A DNA stretch of 64,000 nucleotides from positions 85,581,917 to 85,645,916 of the forward strand of contig CM035417.1 in assembly GCA_020310875.1 (NCBI GenBank), in the 5' to 3' direction. The translations under genes were made by a program, and so were the position numbers. Positions 23,331-39,554 of this stretch are shown here, piece after piece. A model generated the notes under the pieces. The model saw nothing but the letters and a program-made list of their open reading frames with translations, had not been told where the DNA came from and did not search any database. Numbering within the stretch: position 1 is the first letter of the stretch; the number at the start of each line of letters is the position of its first letter. Source of the DNA: Ceratopteris richardii. Lineage: Eukaryota; Streptophyta; Polypodiopsida; Polypodiales; Pteridaceae.

Positions 23331-23580
23331 GTAGAAAACCCATTGTTGTCTTATGAAGGATTCAACGAAGGATGTAAACGAAGCCCTTGTAGAATGTGCA
23401 CTGATGTCTTCCAAAGGACTCATCAAAGGATGTAAAAGAAGCCCCCTCAGAAAAGAAATTTGGTTTACCCTTACTACAATAATCACCCTTTGATGTGTGT
23501 GAAGTAAGTAGTCTAGACACATTATAGACCGGTGATGCCCCCCCTCTTTGAAGTATTCCTCTCCCTCTCCTATCCTCCAT
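23331..23580. other. Unassigned DNA before the compound microsatellite
   Basis: It contains two similar stretches, AGGATTCAACGAAGGATGTA (near 23355) and AAAGGACTCATCAAAGGATG (near 23413), a small imperfect duplication. Nothing else was recognised. Confidence 0.4.
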
Positions 23581-24641
<1,061 letters not shown>

Positions 24642-25925
24642 CTACATGGGTGCATATGCCAAGCTGATCTCTCCAGCAGGGAACCTCTCCCTGACATAAT
24701 GATAATGCACCTCAATGTGCTTAGAAGTCGAAACACTAGGCTGCATCTTGGTCAACCAAGATATACATGAGCTACCAAGCATGAAGCAAAAGCCACTAGT
24801 GGACACACGAGTGTCATAGAAACCATCCCAATCAGAGTCAAAAAAGGCATGCGAATTTGGCGATATTGATCCCCCCATGGGATAAAACAATCCAAGTAGT
24901 CGGGTACCACACAAGTAGTGAAAGATGTGCTTAACTGCTGGATAATGCTTGACACCTGGATAGTGCATAAAGTTGCTCATCTGTGAGATAGCAAACAGAA
25001 TATCTTGCCGAGTAATACATAAGTAGATCAAGCATCCAACAGTCTGTTGATAGAGAATAGCATCAAATGCATCTCTAGCATCATGAAGACTCAATCGTAA
25101 ACATCTCTCCATAAGCGTGGAAATAGGTTTAAAGTCTTCAAGGCCAAAACACTAAATAATGTGTCAATGGTTTAAGCCATCAACTTGCATAAACTAAATG
25201 CCCCAATAATGATGGAAATGCCCCAAAAGGTACATCTCAAATGAGGCATGCAAATCAACCTTAAAATCAGCAATATGCTTCTCATGAGGACCAGTGCAGC
25301 ATGTCATCAACATAAACAACAATGATCAGAAGCACATCATTTGCATGCTTCACATATAAGGTGCTTTTAGTTGGACTGTTCTCAAAACAATGCGCAATTA
25401 GATAGGCATGTATCTTTTCATACCAAGTATGTGGTGCTTATTTCAAACCATATAATGTCTTTTTCAACCTCCACACTTGGTTTTCATGCCCTTTTTGCAC
25501 AAAGCCACAGGGCTAAAAAACATATACTTCTTCATGCAAATCACCATTCAAAAATGCAGTTTAAATGCCCAATTAATGTACATTCCAACCATGATGAGCT
25601 GCAAGTGCACATATGCTATGAATAGTAGTCATTCAACATGTGGGAGCAAAGGTCTCATCAAAGTCAATGCCTCTTTCCTTAGCATAACCCTTTGCAACAA
25701 GCCTAGCTTTATACTTGCCAATTCTTCCATCAGGCTTACACTTTGCCAGCTTGTATACCCACTTAGTGCAAATGGCCTTCTTGCAAGGAGGCAAGTCACA
25801 TAAAGGCTAGGTACCATTTTTCATGATAGCATCATATTTTGATTGCATACGAGCCATCCAATTTTCAGAATTTTGTGCTTCATCAAACAAAAGAGGCTCA
25901 TTCTCATCATAGAGCCTAGAGGCCA
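24642..25925 (-). pseudogene. Ty1/copia RT-RNase H remnant
   Basis: Read on the minus strand from 25925: YKLAKCKPDGRIGKYKARLV, AKGYAKERGIDFDETFAP, then GLK, then an intact LLIIVVYVDDM catalytic block, then after stops the RNase H part (25112-24642). That part has YQQTVGCLIYLCITRQDILF, AISQMSNFMHYPG, AFFDSDWDGFYDTRVSTSGF and STSKHIEVHYHY. All are classic copia landmarks in the right order. Several stops and frameshifts break it. It is less decayed at YVDD than the copia pieces at 4860 and 30985. No integrase or LTR was recognised upstream. Confidence 0.85.
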
Positions 25926-28900
25926 CACTTGGTACTTGTAATGCTCAGTGCAACCACTACCCTGGATTTTTTAGGACCTCTGTAGAGTTTGACTACTAAG
26001 TGCTTCGATGCGCTTCTCTCCAAATTTGCTAAACTGATTTGCTTCAAATTTGGCAGAATGTAGATACCTTGGAGTTGATTCCAACAAGCTATAGATAATT
26101 GAATTTGGGGGAGAAATGAGTGAGATATGAGCAACACAAGTTGACAGTGAGAAATGACAATAACATAGATATCATAGATGAACAATATAGGTATAATGTA
26201 TTAATGAACAATGTTGTACAAGATCATAGGCTTGGTAATCATAGCCTTATGATAGAGATTAGTGTAGGCTACAATGTATGCCTTACACACAAACAAAATG
26301 GCAATGGAGAGCTTGGGAAATCATCACTCTAACCGTGCATTTTTCAAGTGAATTTATATAAGTGTTCCATTCAAATTTGAATTTGAATTTAACTTTTGGA
26401 TCTCTCTAAAAGTGAACCTTCATTCTAGGAGATATTCCCTCAATGTAAAAGTCCACGACTTTTTGGGTAGGTGATACAAATATTCTCAAGTAAAAAAGAA
26501 ATGGCTTTTACAAAGGTAAAGAGGTAAATCTCCACTAGCAATGGTTTTCATGTAACTTCACATCTTTATGAACCTCAAGAAAAATGTGTGGGCTTGGACT
26601 TTGCACCAACAACAAGATTATGAAGTTATCCCTCATTTTGGAAGAGATGTTCTTGTTAAAGCAATTAAAAGTTCTCGAAAACAAGACTAAATACTTGGTA
26701 CAAACAACATGAAAATATTTTTGTATTGGGGTTCTTCTGCTACCCTTTAAGGCATAAAATTTACAACCCTCAATAGTTAGGCTAGAATCTCCCATCTCAT
26801 TTTTCAAGAGTTTTTCTATTGCTTTTGAAATAAGGAATGCATCTGAAGGACCAACAAGGCTCTTTAAATACTCCGAACATGAATTCAAGGAAGAAAATGT
26901 TCCCTGAAATTTAATATCATTGTAAAATGAGGCATGTGCAGTCAAATATTGTAGGAGACGCAAGATGTTGAGAGAAAGAATTCTCTAAAAATCACATGGG
27001 ATGATATAGAATCCACTAATAACAAGAACTGGACCCCTACAATCGTTTAAAGCATCACGCACTCATTATCACATAATCGTCATCCAAGATGATGCTTAAA
27101 ATGATGTCTTATTATCGTTTACAAGGTGTTAATAGGAGAATTGCTTAAGTGATGGGATTTGGGTGGATATTAGAGTATCATATGGTTATTAGGAATGCAT
27201 TAGGAATGAATAGTCATTGTATTACAATAGATGGTTTATTTCATTGGTGCTTAATGCTCAATCTAATTTTAGGATTTCATGTAACTTGTGTTATAAAGAT
27301 CAACTCAGGTATAGGATTTGGGATTGAGATAGGTTTTTTTTTTTGGTTCCTCTCCGGATTGACATAAGCTCATATAGCTTATGTTATTCCTCATTAGTTT
27401 TTGAAAATAGCTTTATATTATGGCCGCTAGGCACTAATTCTCTAGGTATGTTCAATATGTCAATTTTTATATACTTACATGTCTATGCTTCTTCATGGAA
27501 AGAAGAGCTTGGATCTTGCATTTGTGAGGTTGAGCTAGAGAGACCATACATCAAGGAGATCTCATTTCTTAATGCAAAGGTATCCGACATGGAGCACACA
27601 CTAAAGATGAACCTCGATGTTATCCAAAAACTGGAGAAGTACCTTCAAATAGAACTTTGCCACAAATGGAGGCTCGGTCTATTGAGCCACCCAGAAGTTA
27701 GAATGTTAGTATATTACCAATGTCTACCCTTAGTCACTTTATGTACTAATGCATATTTTGTAAGGCCCCCATTTTGAGGAGAAGTCAAACGTGCATTACC
27801 AATTTAATGGGAATCCCAACTTGCATGTTGGATAAATGTCAAATCAGAATATCTAAGGTATTGTATGAAAAAGGACTTATCAAAGTCCCCAATAGGGGGT
27901 TCTCGAGAAGCCAAGAACAACCATGGTTGGGGTTGTCCAATGGGACGAGCAATGGGGGAGAGCACCCTTGGTGCGATGGTAAAGGGAATATTGCATATGA
28001 AAATAAACAATCACTCATATTTTTTTTGGTCAGTTAAATTGTTCTAAGCCTCGTATGGGGATTATGTAGGTGATGGCCGCCCATGCTCTACTTCCCATGC
28101 ATAGCCATCCATAGAAAGCCACATCTCTTTGTTACCCTATATATACATGACTTCTACACAACCCCAGATATCTAATTGAGTGAGCATATCTCTAATTTGT
28201 AGCTCTCTATTGAGATTTGTCTAGATCACCATTTGTAGCACTTCCTGGACCACAAGCTATCCTCAATCAAAAGTTTCTAATCACTGAAGAATAAAGGAAG
28301 ATAGAAAAACAAAACATATACAATATAAGAGAAAATTTGACATCGAAGAGGAGACAAGATATGACTAAGAGAAAGAGAAGTTTTGATATTATAGATAATG
28401 TGAATCAATCATTACAATAGCTTTGGAAAATAGATTTTTGATGAAGCCTCAACCTCTCGACCACCCCCAAGCTACCATAATCTCATTCACACTCACGCTC
28501 TCAATCACACTTTCACTCTCACTCTCACTCTCAATCACAAGGTAATTCTTTGATTTTTGGCCTCTTCTTGTTTGACCCAACAAATCTCTTTCAATGTAGA
28601 TTTTATCATCCCGAAGGAAGCATGTGATCCACCAACTATAAAGAAAGTCAACTCTCCCTGTGTTGCATACAAATCTTTTGTAGAAGCATGTGTTTGTAGT
28701 AGTCAAGTGCTTTTTTTAACCATACATATCCAAAAATAAAAGAAAAAAAAAACAAAAAGTCAAACCCAAAGACATCCATAAGTGTGCATGAAAACAAAAA
28801 TAGTGAGGAATTAGTTTAAGCTTGTGAGATAGAAAATTTTTCAACTCTTCGATTTGCACAGTAGTGTTAGAGATGACCTAGGTACAAATCTGCCTCCAAG

Positions 28901-29429
28901 TATCACTTTTGAGCCTTGCAAGTTTAGACATTCTTGAGAGAATAAAATCAAGTCATTTTCTTATAGTAAACTAAATGTAGATCCTTAAATGAGGTACTTA
29001 GAACCTGATTCGTAAAAATTTCACAGAGACATTTTTAATCTCTTATGCATGCTCTACCTTTCTCTTAATTCCTTCATCTTCACATATAATTTTCAACCAA
29101 AAAACATGATGTGGATAAGGTTTAGAGAGAGAATATAGAACTTCTCATCCATAAATTTTTTTCTACATGCATAAAATGACCTAATTATTCATTCTAAACA
29201 TTATCCAAACAGTTTAATTCCGAAAATTCAACACGAATTATCTCATCATGGAAAGGGCTATTACACCATTTAAGTTCTACCTTGAGAGCACACAGGTGCA
29301 CAATGCTTTCGTCTTTGAACTTGCTTTTAGTAGAAAAATTTTGATATTCTACTATTTTCTATCTTCTCTAGTACTCATGTGTTCTCTTTCTTACATGGTA
29401 ATAGCTTCATCTTCTAGTTTTGGTGCATC
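25926..29429. other. Unassigned, gene-poor DNA
   Basis: No protein family was recognised. The longest frame is 26535-26963 minus (142 aa, SEYLKSLVGPSDAFLISKAI), without a known motif. Other frames (27343-27777 plus, 28449-28706 minus) look like chance. CACT-type short repeats (CTCACTCTCACTCTCA) lie at about 28485-28540. Confidence 0.4.
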
Positions 29430-29720
29430 TAACAATGTTATTATTGCACCAATTCGCATTCATCCACCTCCATTCACTGAAGAGAAGCTTGATAGAAAAA
29501 ACTACACACTTGGTAAGTTCAACAGTTCTATAGTTTTGGACTTTTATGAATTTTTTGATAATTTCATGGGGCCAACAGGGCCTGATCTAGAGCCAATTTT
29601 GATGGAAGATCCATACTATCTAAATGAAAACCAAATCTCTTCTTCACAAGATAGGTTTATGAGACCATACTCGCCCAGGCTTAAGATATCACATATAGTT
29701 TCCCAAAGGCAAACCACATA
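29430..29720 (+). pseudogene. Copia gag-like N-terminal fragment
   Basis: About 90 codons read HPPPFTEEKLDRKNYTLGKF and LDFYEFFDNFMGPTGPDLEP. This resembles the start of copia Gag (a KLDG.NY..WK motif followed by a hydrophobic helix and a G...P stretch). The frame opens at 29248 and closes at 29721; the upstream 60 codons look unrelated. A purine run at about 29964-29974 followed by TTGTTTT could be a polypurine tract, but no LTR could be confirmed. Confidence 0.35.
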
Positions 29721-30639
29721 AGTAAAGACAAATAGAAGGCAGCCCCATTGAGCTCAAAGATAAGTTCCCTACAAATTCAACAACACAAATCCTTGTTCCT
29801 ACAACATTTACATGTTTTTGTCTATTCAAGATATTCATCTTTATATATTGCACATGCACCAAGCATGATCTCAACTTGCCACATTAGATGGACTTTTATG
29901 GTAGAAGCCAATGTCCATAACAGACGAGGATCAATCTAGCTAAGAATATACACCATCTGTTAAATAAGAGGAGGATATTGTTTTGCCTACCATAAATTGC
30001 ATTGACAAAAAAACATATGAATCCTATATTAAAAATATGGAAACATAAGTCCAAAAGCACCTAGAAGAGATAGAGAACTGAGACATGGGGAAACTACTAC
30101 CTTTTAGCAAAAAGCGATAGAATGCCGACAATTTCCCACACCTACATTCTCATACATATCATTAAAAACATATACATACATACTTTCACATACCTTCCCA
30201 CATTTGCACATACGTATGTAGGTCGTGCACATACATACCTACCAATGCATACCTTCCCATACATATCTACACATGCATACCTACCCATACATACCTACAC
30301 ATACATACCTACCCATACATGTCTACACATGCATGGTCACACATATGAGTCAAAGCAAATACATACATACCTACCTATACCAAGGAGGAGAGATGATTTA
30401 TCTTATTGAATCTAACAAGTCGATACCATTATGGCATCTTTATTGCTTTGAAGTTGTCTTTCATACATATGCATAATACATACATACTTGATACATATCA
30501 ATCCACACATATGCATACCTATGGATATACAAACATGCATAAATGTACAAATTCTAACCATATAAATAGCAAAACATAAATATGGCATATGAAGAACAAA
30601 TGTTTCCATTTATTTTAGAATATACATATCAAGGACTTG
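29721..30639. other. Unassigned DNA with CATAC repeats
   Basis: ACATACCTACCCATACATAC-like repeats run from about 30140 to 30400. No gene was recognised in the stretch. Confidence 0.5.
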
Positions 30640-30984
30640 CACACACTTGCACATACACACAACTGCATACATACTTCCACACACATCTAGAAACAACATT
30701 ATCATACCACATTTTTAATCAGAGATAGGTCCCCATATTTTCTATGTACAAGCCTTTAAATCCTCTAAAAGGACTATTCACTATACACACATACATACAC
30801 ACATATAAGCATGAATAGAAACATAATATATACATGCAAGCATCACACATACATCCAAACATACACATGTAAATACATACATACATAAATGCAAGAATAC
30901 AAGAGTACAAACATACACATATGCAAGCATCACACATGCACACATATATACATACACACATACATATTACATACATGCATGCAA

Positions 30985-31390
30985 GAATACAAGAATACAA
31001 GAATTTGTGCACTTGCAACCCAACATGGTTGGAATGTACATCATTTGGACGTCAAAACTACATTTTTGAATGGTGGCTTACATGAGGAAGTGTATGTTTT
31101 TCAGCCCGATGGTTATGTGTCGAAAGGGCACGAAAACAAAATGTGCAAGTTGAAAAAGGCATTATATGGTTTGAAGCAAGCACCACGTGCTTCTTTTTTA
31201 AAATATACATGCCTACTTGATTGCACATGGTTTTGAGAGCAGTCCAACTCAGATCACCTTATATGTTAAACGTAAAAATGTTGTGTGTCTTATCATTGTT
31301 CTCTATGTTGATGCCACGCTACTCACTAGTGCTAATGAGAAGCATATTGCTAATTTTAAGGCTGATTTGCATGCCTCAACCTAGAAAGGT
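30985..31390 (+). pseudogene. Ty1/copia reverse transcriptase remnant (copy 2)
   Basis: Plus-strand counterpart of 4860-5240. It reads [20 protein letters not shown] and VFQPDGYV, then [17 protein letters not shown] small indel near 31195 then shifts the frame before the LYVDAT region. The GLK motif is intact here (CLK in copy 1), while the YVDA change is shared. Confidence 0.8.
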
Positions 31391-31699
31391 TTTGCAAGTA
31401 CCACTTGATATAAAAGAGCTTCCATTTTGTTTATGATAATAGACCTTGTGCTTGGTGATGTTGAGTAGTGGTAGCACATTATAAGCCAAAGTCTCTTAGT
31501 ACGCTACATCCAATTGTAACATTTGTCTCATTTTGTATAATTCTTCCCAATGAGGAAGCCACTTGCCTCACAATTGTGTCTATAATTGTGGTCTATGTAA
31601 GCGAACAAGCATACCAATCTATAATTTGTTATACCATATTTTTTCATTGTGAAGTTGCTTCTTTTTAATTTGTGTCTTCTCCAACTGCTTTGCTACCTC

Positions 31700-32840
31700 T
31701 AGTCAAATGTTTGCCAATTTTTTGAGTGCTAATAGTATAAGAGAAACCCTAGGATCCTTTCTTACATGCATAGATCTTGTATGGGGAGAATCACATAAAA
31801 ATGCAAAGGGCTCAATAGGAATTATTCCGTAGACCAGTTGAAAAGGCGAGTGGCCTGTGTTTTCTTTGCATGCCAACCTGTAGCCTATAGTGTGCCTAGA
31901 TAAGAAGTGCCCCAAGTACTACCCTTTATTATACATTTCTTTCTTAGCATCCCTATCATTATTTTATTTGTGAATATCCTTGTCCATTGGCCCTTGAATA
32001 ATATGCATAGGAAGTACTATGGAGATCCTTGTACTTGTTAAAAACTTCATACAAAAAATTATTAACAATGTGTATTCCTTGATCTATTTTATTTGAGGAC
32101 TCAGCTTATCCATTGGCCCTTGGATAATATGCACAGGAAGTGCTATGGAGATCCTTGTACTTCTTTAAAAACGCATACAAAGTGTTATTAACAAAGTGTG
32201 CTCCTTGATCACTACACATTTCAAGTGGACAACCAAATTTGCAAAAAATCTTGATATACACAAAATCAGCAGTTGTTTGGGCTATGAAATCTAGAGAAGC
32301 AGTAGCCTCGACACACTTTTTTGCATATTGAATGGCAACTAGAAAATACTTATTCTATCTTGAAAAGGATGCATGAGTGATATGCCCTATAAAATCTAAA
32401 CCCCACTTCCCAAATGGTTTCCATGATGTGGAGATGACCAATGAATTTTGTCTCTACTTTGTGGACTTTTGACCACATCTTTGAGAGACATCACATGCCT
32501 AAGCCCTTTCCTCGACATCTCTAAATAATGTTGGCCACCATAAACCCACATCTAGGATTATATGGCTCATAACATGGTCAGGGAGGTGCCCACCACCTGG
32601 TCCATCATGTGCCATCTCAATGATGTGTCTTGCCTCCTCTCATGCACTTCCTAAGAAGATTATCCTTAGCATCTCTATATAGTTTACCTTCAATACATGT
32701 AAAAGGAGTGCACTTTATTAGCAACCTCTTCCTTTGTGCAAAATTAGCTTTATGTGGATACTTAACAGTCTTGAAAGAAACTCTGACATCATAACACCAC
32801 CCTTGTGCTTTAACTATGAATAGCTCAGCATCCAAGAATT
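31700..32840 (-). pseudogene. Ty3/gypsy integrase remnant (copy 2)
   Basis: Minus-strand counterpart of 3380-4560. The 5' part (32835-32617) stays open over DAELFIVKAQGWCYDVRVSF and AKDNLLRKCMRGG. The 126-bp internal duplication is present. The end part reads HSPFQLVYGIIPIEPFAF. It is not functional. Confidence 0.75.
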
Positions 32841-33247
32841 CATCTTCCCTTCATGATGAATTATACACCTAGAAGGTAATGGTGGCATTTTTGGACCGTG
32901 TTGAGCTAGAACCTAGTTCATATATGTTTGTACATTACTCAAATTATATTGAAATGACTTCCATATGCTTTGATTCTATAAAAAAAAATTATTGATTATT
33001 TTATAGAGATTTATTATTGGAATAAAGAGATAAATTAGATAAGGGATCTTCAAGAGCAAATATTTGGATATTTTTTTTGTTGCACGATCTTACATATGTA
33101 CACGCACACATATGTACATTATTTCATTGAAAAGTAAAATATAGTATTCCAAAATATAGTATGCCTGTTTTGAATTTAACGAATCTGCATTACATATTGA
33201 TGTTAGTTCTTCAAACATTCCCTAATTTCTGTGGTAGCATCTCTCTA

Positions 33248-33798
33248 TCATCGTCTCGATAAGAATTCGTCATCACACTCAGAACTCGTGTAGAAAGGAA
33301 CACGAACCGCCATGTTGAGCACCCCGACCGAACGGTGAGAGGAATTCTTTACGCTGAAACTCACTACATGCCACGAGGGGAAGGAACACACAATGGCTAT
33401 TGGAGGTATCAGGGCGGTCCCTATCATCGTCTGACGACTTCTACAGGAACTTGAACGTCCGTCTTCACAAAAGAGGCGGAGTACTATGAAAGATCCAGAT
33501 GATGATGATGATGAAGTTGCAGAGAATGAGGGAGGGAGGGGAAGATCAAGGATGAAGGATGGATGATTCGCCCACTGCAAGTCCGAGGAGCTGATGTTCC
33601 CGTCGGAATCGATGAGCGTGTCAGCGTGCACACTACCGAATTGGGGCTGCTCAGAGGCTGCGATAAGGGCATCCGCTCTCTGGAATGGACCTGCCAGCCA
33701 AGCTACAGCATAGTATCGTGCGTGCCGATGGTCCGGCTTGAAGCTCAAATCTTCCGCCGAGATAAACCTCACTTGTATTGCATTACCTTGAACAACGC

Positions 33799-33802
<4 letters not shown>
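33248..33802 (-). CDS. Small C2-domain protein (SRC2-like), 184 aa, inverted copy
   Basis: Same protein as at 1829-2383: C2 first strand IQVRFISAEDL near the N-terminus and VGVLNMAVRVPF near the C-terminus. The frame is intact from the ATG after the CT run (minus strand GA) to TGA, with the same length and no indels. About 18 base differences from copy 1 were counted, only about 3 silent (L13F, L23P, C40F, R59H among the changes). Either both copies are drifting without constraint or they differ in function; I favour drift. The region lies next to transposon debris on both sides, and expression cannot be judged. Confidence 0.6.
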
Positions 33803-33834
<32 letters not shown>

Positions 33835-34897
33835 GTGTGTGCTGCCTGGTGATTGTTTCTCTTGCTTTCTTGGGGAAAGCACTTGGCAAACAAGAATGCA
33901 GTTATATGTATTTGGAATGGCTCTCGACCAGCAGGACGTAGATCATTTCGATGTTGAAGATGCGAACCTTCCGTGCGGGCTAAAGACGGAGAACAGGAAG
34001 TATGGTTCGCAGAATCTTCGTGGTCTTCCGCGTTGTGTGCGCTGGAGTAATTTAACGAAACTTCCCTTCAGTCTTTGAGAAACGTGTTCGCTGGCAGAAA
34101 ACCAGAGAAACGTGTTCCTGAAGTCGTGATTTAGTTCACACTATGGTTTGGGTTACATGAATTAATGTCCTTGAATGTCGTTTATGGTCTTTTGTGATTT
34201 TGAATTTAATACTAGTATCAGAAAGAGGACATCTTTTGACGGAGAGAAGTGAACGTATGCTCAATGTCTCACTTTCATGAAGCACCAATCAAGTTTGAGA
34301 AGATCATGTATGTCAAAGTTCCTCACTGAAGAGCATATGAATGGTTGGAATTATAGCACATGAATGGTTGGAATTATAGGGACGATTAAAAAAATGTGAT
34401 TAAGCTATAAATAGGTTGGCATATCATTTGTGCCTTCAACATTTTGTATGAGGGCCCCATCATTGCAATCTTTGGGAGAACTCAGATGATGTATGCGTAT
34501 GTTTGTTACAAAAACGCATTTGAGAGGAAGTTCTTATATGAAATTCTGTTAAAGCTATTGAGTGAGAGAGAGTGTGTGTGTGTGTCAGAGACAAAAGTGC
34601 ACTCGGTCCTCCATGGGTATACCTTCTTCCTTTGTTCTGGAAGTTTCAAGTAGGGTACTTTGTAATACAAAGATCCTTAATTACAAACTTATCATGGAAG
34701 TGAAAACAAGTAGGGGCAAGAAAAGACATGGATCACAAACAAACAAGTAGAGGCACGAGGCAAGACTTTTCAAAGTGCATGCAAGCAAACTCAAAGGACG
34801 AGTACTTAATACAAGAAGCCTAGGAAGAAAGAGCCGATTGAAAGTTATTAGTATTAAAAAAGAAGGGACAAATGCACCTACATAAATGCATGCACAC
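33803..34897. other. 5' flank of the inverted C2 gene copy
   Basis: Non-coding counterpart of 734-1828, with a CT run at 33803-33830 and a short tandem repeat (ATGAATGGTTGGAATTATAG, twice, at about 34338 and 34362) not seen in copy 1. The frame at 33563-34078 plus is antisense to the C2 gene. Confidence 0.55.
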
Positions 34898-34900
34898 ATA

Positions 34901-35225
34901 CACTACAACAGATCGATGGTATACCGAGGTTTTTACCGAGGAAAATGAACGCGGCTTTACTTGCCGCGACGTCGGTGTAAAGGTCGGTGTGCACGTCACT
35001 ACCAAAGCGTCGATATATGCATCGGTATATGCGTCGGTATATGCATCGGTATATGCATCGGTATATGCGCCGATATATGCATCGATATTATCGGCGCCCA
35101 TACCGGCACATATACCGAGGCTTGTGCTGGACATACCATCGCCTATACCGTCGCCTGCTGAGTGTACCCACGGTTGTTCCGATGACACTACTGGGAGTAC
35201 CGTCGCGTATACCGACGACCATACC
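34901..35225 (+). repeat. TIR and subterminal repeats of element C, left end
   Basis: At 35017-35075 GTATATGCATCG and GTATATGCGTCG boxes repeat about every 12 bp at least four times, then become inverted (CATACCGGCACATATACCG) to 35225. The right end at 21306-21594 has the same boxes in the opposite direction. Confidence 0.85.
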
Positions 35226-35668
35226 TACAAAATTTTTTTTGGGCAGAGTGTTTTGTCTTTTGCTACAGCAACGTTACCATGATGTTGCTTAACAAATGAC
35301 AATACACTTTGCCCAAAAAAAACCGAGTACATGTGATGTGTACTGTAATGACAACCGAAATATGATTTCATGAAGCAGAGTATTATTGGACACAAAAGAG
35401 ATAATCAAAATGAACTATGAACCATGTACAAAAGAAGTTATATATTTCAATAATGAAGCATGTACAAGAGTGTGGCAAACCACTCTCGTATATGATGCTT
35501 TTACAAAATGTGGCAAAGCAATGTATTGCCATATGAAAATCAAATACACATACACATGCAAAGAACGTTCCATATCAACAGTCCTGCAACAAAGAACATT
35601 AATGGAATGAGATAAACTCACATGAAAATTACAAACAAAAAGTAAAAACCAAGTTTATAAATTAATTA
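35226..35668. other. Element C 3' region without a gene
   Basis: Non-coding, between the subterminal repeats and the last accessory exon. An imperfect inverted repeat (TTTTTTTTGGGCAGAGTG near 35230 and ACACTTTGCCCAAAAAAAA near 35305) could form a hairpin with about 16 paired bases. Confidence 0.5.
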
Positions 35669-36916
35669 CCATGAAACTGCCGCACCGCGTCCCTCCAAGT
35701 CCTGCAATAGTGCAGTCAACCCATGACTATATCCGTAAGACTCCTCCGTTTGTGTTGGAGGACGATCGATTGATAGCTCGTGAAACAAATATAAAAAGAT
35801 TAGAGAAACATACATGAGAAATTTGACACAAACAAATTCAATAAATGAAATGGTACTTACAAACTCATGACGCATCGTGTCATATCTGTCGCTGCCCAAA
35901 TGTGACGGTCCAATCGTATCTAAACGTGTGGCTGTGGCATTTCACTGCTGGTGATATCTATCAAAAGTCTGTTGCTGCTCGTCACGAATCATGTCCCACT
36001 CCTCAGCATCTAACCATTCAGGCTTTGGTAAGCCTTCTTTGAAAGCATCACGAGCCTCGGATCCTCGATGGGACATGACCTCACGTGCGGTGTGCAGAAT
36101 CCACTCTGAACTCACAATAGATTGCCCATCGGCTGGTCGGAACTCCTGGTAAATCGTTTGTGTGATATAATTCTTCCGATCTTTATCCTGTTCACTCCAT
36201 TTCAGCATGATGGAGTGTCCAAACTGGATGAAGAAAAGCTATCGTATGAGTGCACGCATTGCTTTGCCAACCGCATCCATCATCGGAGCTCCATCTCGGA
36301 TACTATACACCTTGGAGTCATCATGGTCATGAGCACCCCAAGGTGTACATAGTGTTCCACGTGGTGTTCCACGTGGTGTACTGCGTAGCATACCTACATC
36401 TGAGGTACTCGTCCTAGGAGTAGAAGCGGGCGACACAACGTCCATTGCACTACCTCCACAACAATCGCCTGCTCCGCCTCCAGACCTACCTGTAGATCCA
36501 CTCCTAGAACTTCTTGCTCTAGAGCGTGACCTTGATCTACGAGACGGGCCAGAACCTGTATCGTGCTGAGGTGTCAAACGCACATGTCTACTAGTAGACC
36601 CAGTAGGAGATGGTTGCAAAGATGGTCGTGGTGGAGTCACAAAGCTAGGAGACATACCTCCTATGGGAGTAGCACCACCCACAGGAGTGACACCGATAGG
36701 AGTGACGCCGGCGGGAGTGACACCGGTGGGAGTGAGGCCAGCGGGAGTGAGGCTGGCAGGAGTAAGGTCGCCAAGAGTAAGGCCGGGAGGAGTGCTACCA
36801 CGAGCGATCCAATATTTTGATGTAGCGGCCATATACGCAGGAGGAACCTGAGAGATGAACTCCAAAAACTGCTCCTCTGTCATGGAATGTGGAGTGACTA
36901 AAGGACTATCTCCCAT
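35669..36916 (-). pseudogene. CACTA accessory gene (Ptta/En-Spm-like) of element C
   Basis: The ATG at 36914-36916 opens MGDSPLVTPHSMTEEQFLEF and then VPPAYMAATSKYW. A region of about ten TP.G repeats (TPAGLTPTGVTPAGVTPIGV) and an SRSRSR stretch follow. The exon continues in the same frame through a TAG at 36239-36241 to MLKWSEQDKDRKNYITQTIY and KPEWLDAEEWDMIRDEQQ, then through a TGA at 35942-35944 to GPSHLGSDRYDTMRHEF and a GTAAGT donor at 35860. A last exon (about 35780-35669) encodes LSIDRPPTQTEESYGYSHGL. SHLG compares with TSHLGQ in copy A. Two in-frame stops suggest a dead gene. The TPG and RS repeats suggest a flexible, possibly nucleic-acid-binding linker. Confidence 0.5.
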
Positions 36917-37019
36917 TGTGCTCTGTAATAAAAGAACTCAAATAATTAGCATGCGATAAGAAAAGTAATATAGAGAATAAACAAAAAAAAACAAAAATTA
37001 GTACGTACAAGTGTTTTAT

Positions 37020-37266
37020 TCAAAATTCCTCTATTCTAGCATCCTCTTGAGGATCCGATGCACCGAGAATATCTATCTCTATATTGATGGTCCATCTGCT
37101 CACCTGGGGGACCATGCGAATGATAGCGTAGGTTTTCTAGTCGACTCCTATCAAAGGATCCATACTCTCTAACATGTGTAGTACAAATCCATCATTTTTG
37201 ATAAATTTGATACTTGCACTGTGTGCAAGGACATGCCGTTCTATCTTCAGGATCCAAAGAAGCCAT
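37020..37266 (-). pseudogene. CACTA zinc-motif exon of element C
   Basis: Read on the minus strand: MASLDPEDRTACPCTQCKYQ, then after an in-frame TGA, ICTTHVREYGSFDRSR. CPCTQC with a later H...YG is the layout of the N-terminal Transpos_assoc region of CACTA transposases and parallels CWCNSC...IQHEAEYG in copies A and B. This helps identify the exon upstream of the SET domain there. Confidence 0.5.
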
Positions 37267-37299
37267 CTGCTACAATATGGACATTTTAGAACATTTGTT

Positions 37300-39535
<2,236 letters not shown>

Positions 39536-39554
39536 CTTCAAAATAAAAATAGGA

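Larger units (their letters stand above)
30640..34900 (-). repeat. Inverted copy of segment X (734-5596)
   Basis: The whole order of copy 1 is found in reverse complement: TATG array, copia RT piece, gypsy integrase pieces, C2 gene, C2 gene 5' flank. One block of about 600 bp (2512-3130) is missing here. The segment ends at the insertion point of CACTA element C (34901). Confidence 0.9.

Noticed and set aside
26535-26963. 142-codon minus-strand gene
   Set aside because: It has no recognisable motif, splice context or conserved copy; kept only as unassigned DNA.
29960-29990. Polypurine tract and start of a copia LTR
   Set aside because: A purine run before TTGTTTT is suggestive, but no second LTR copy could be found.
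33563-34078. 171-codon plus-strand frame
   Set aside because: It is antisense to the C2 gene copy and its leader, with a Ser-Leu run from the CT repeat.
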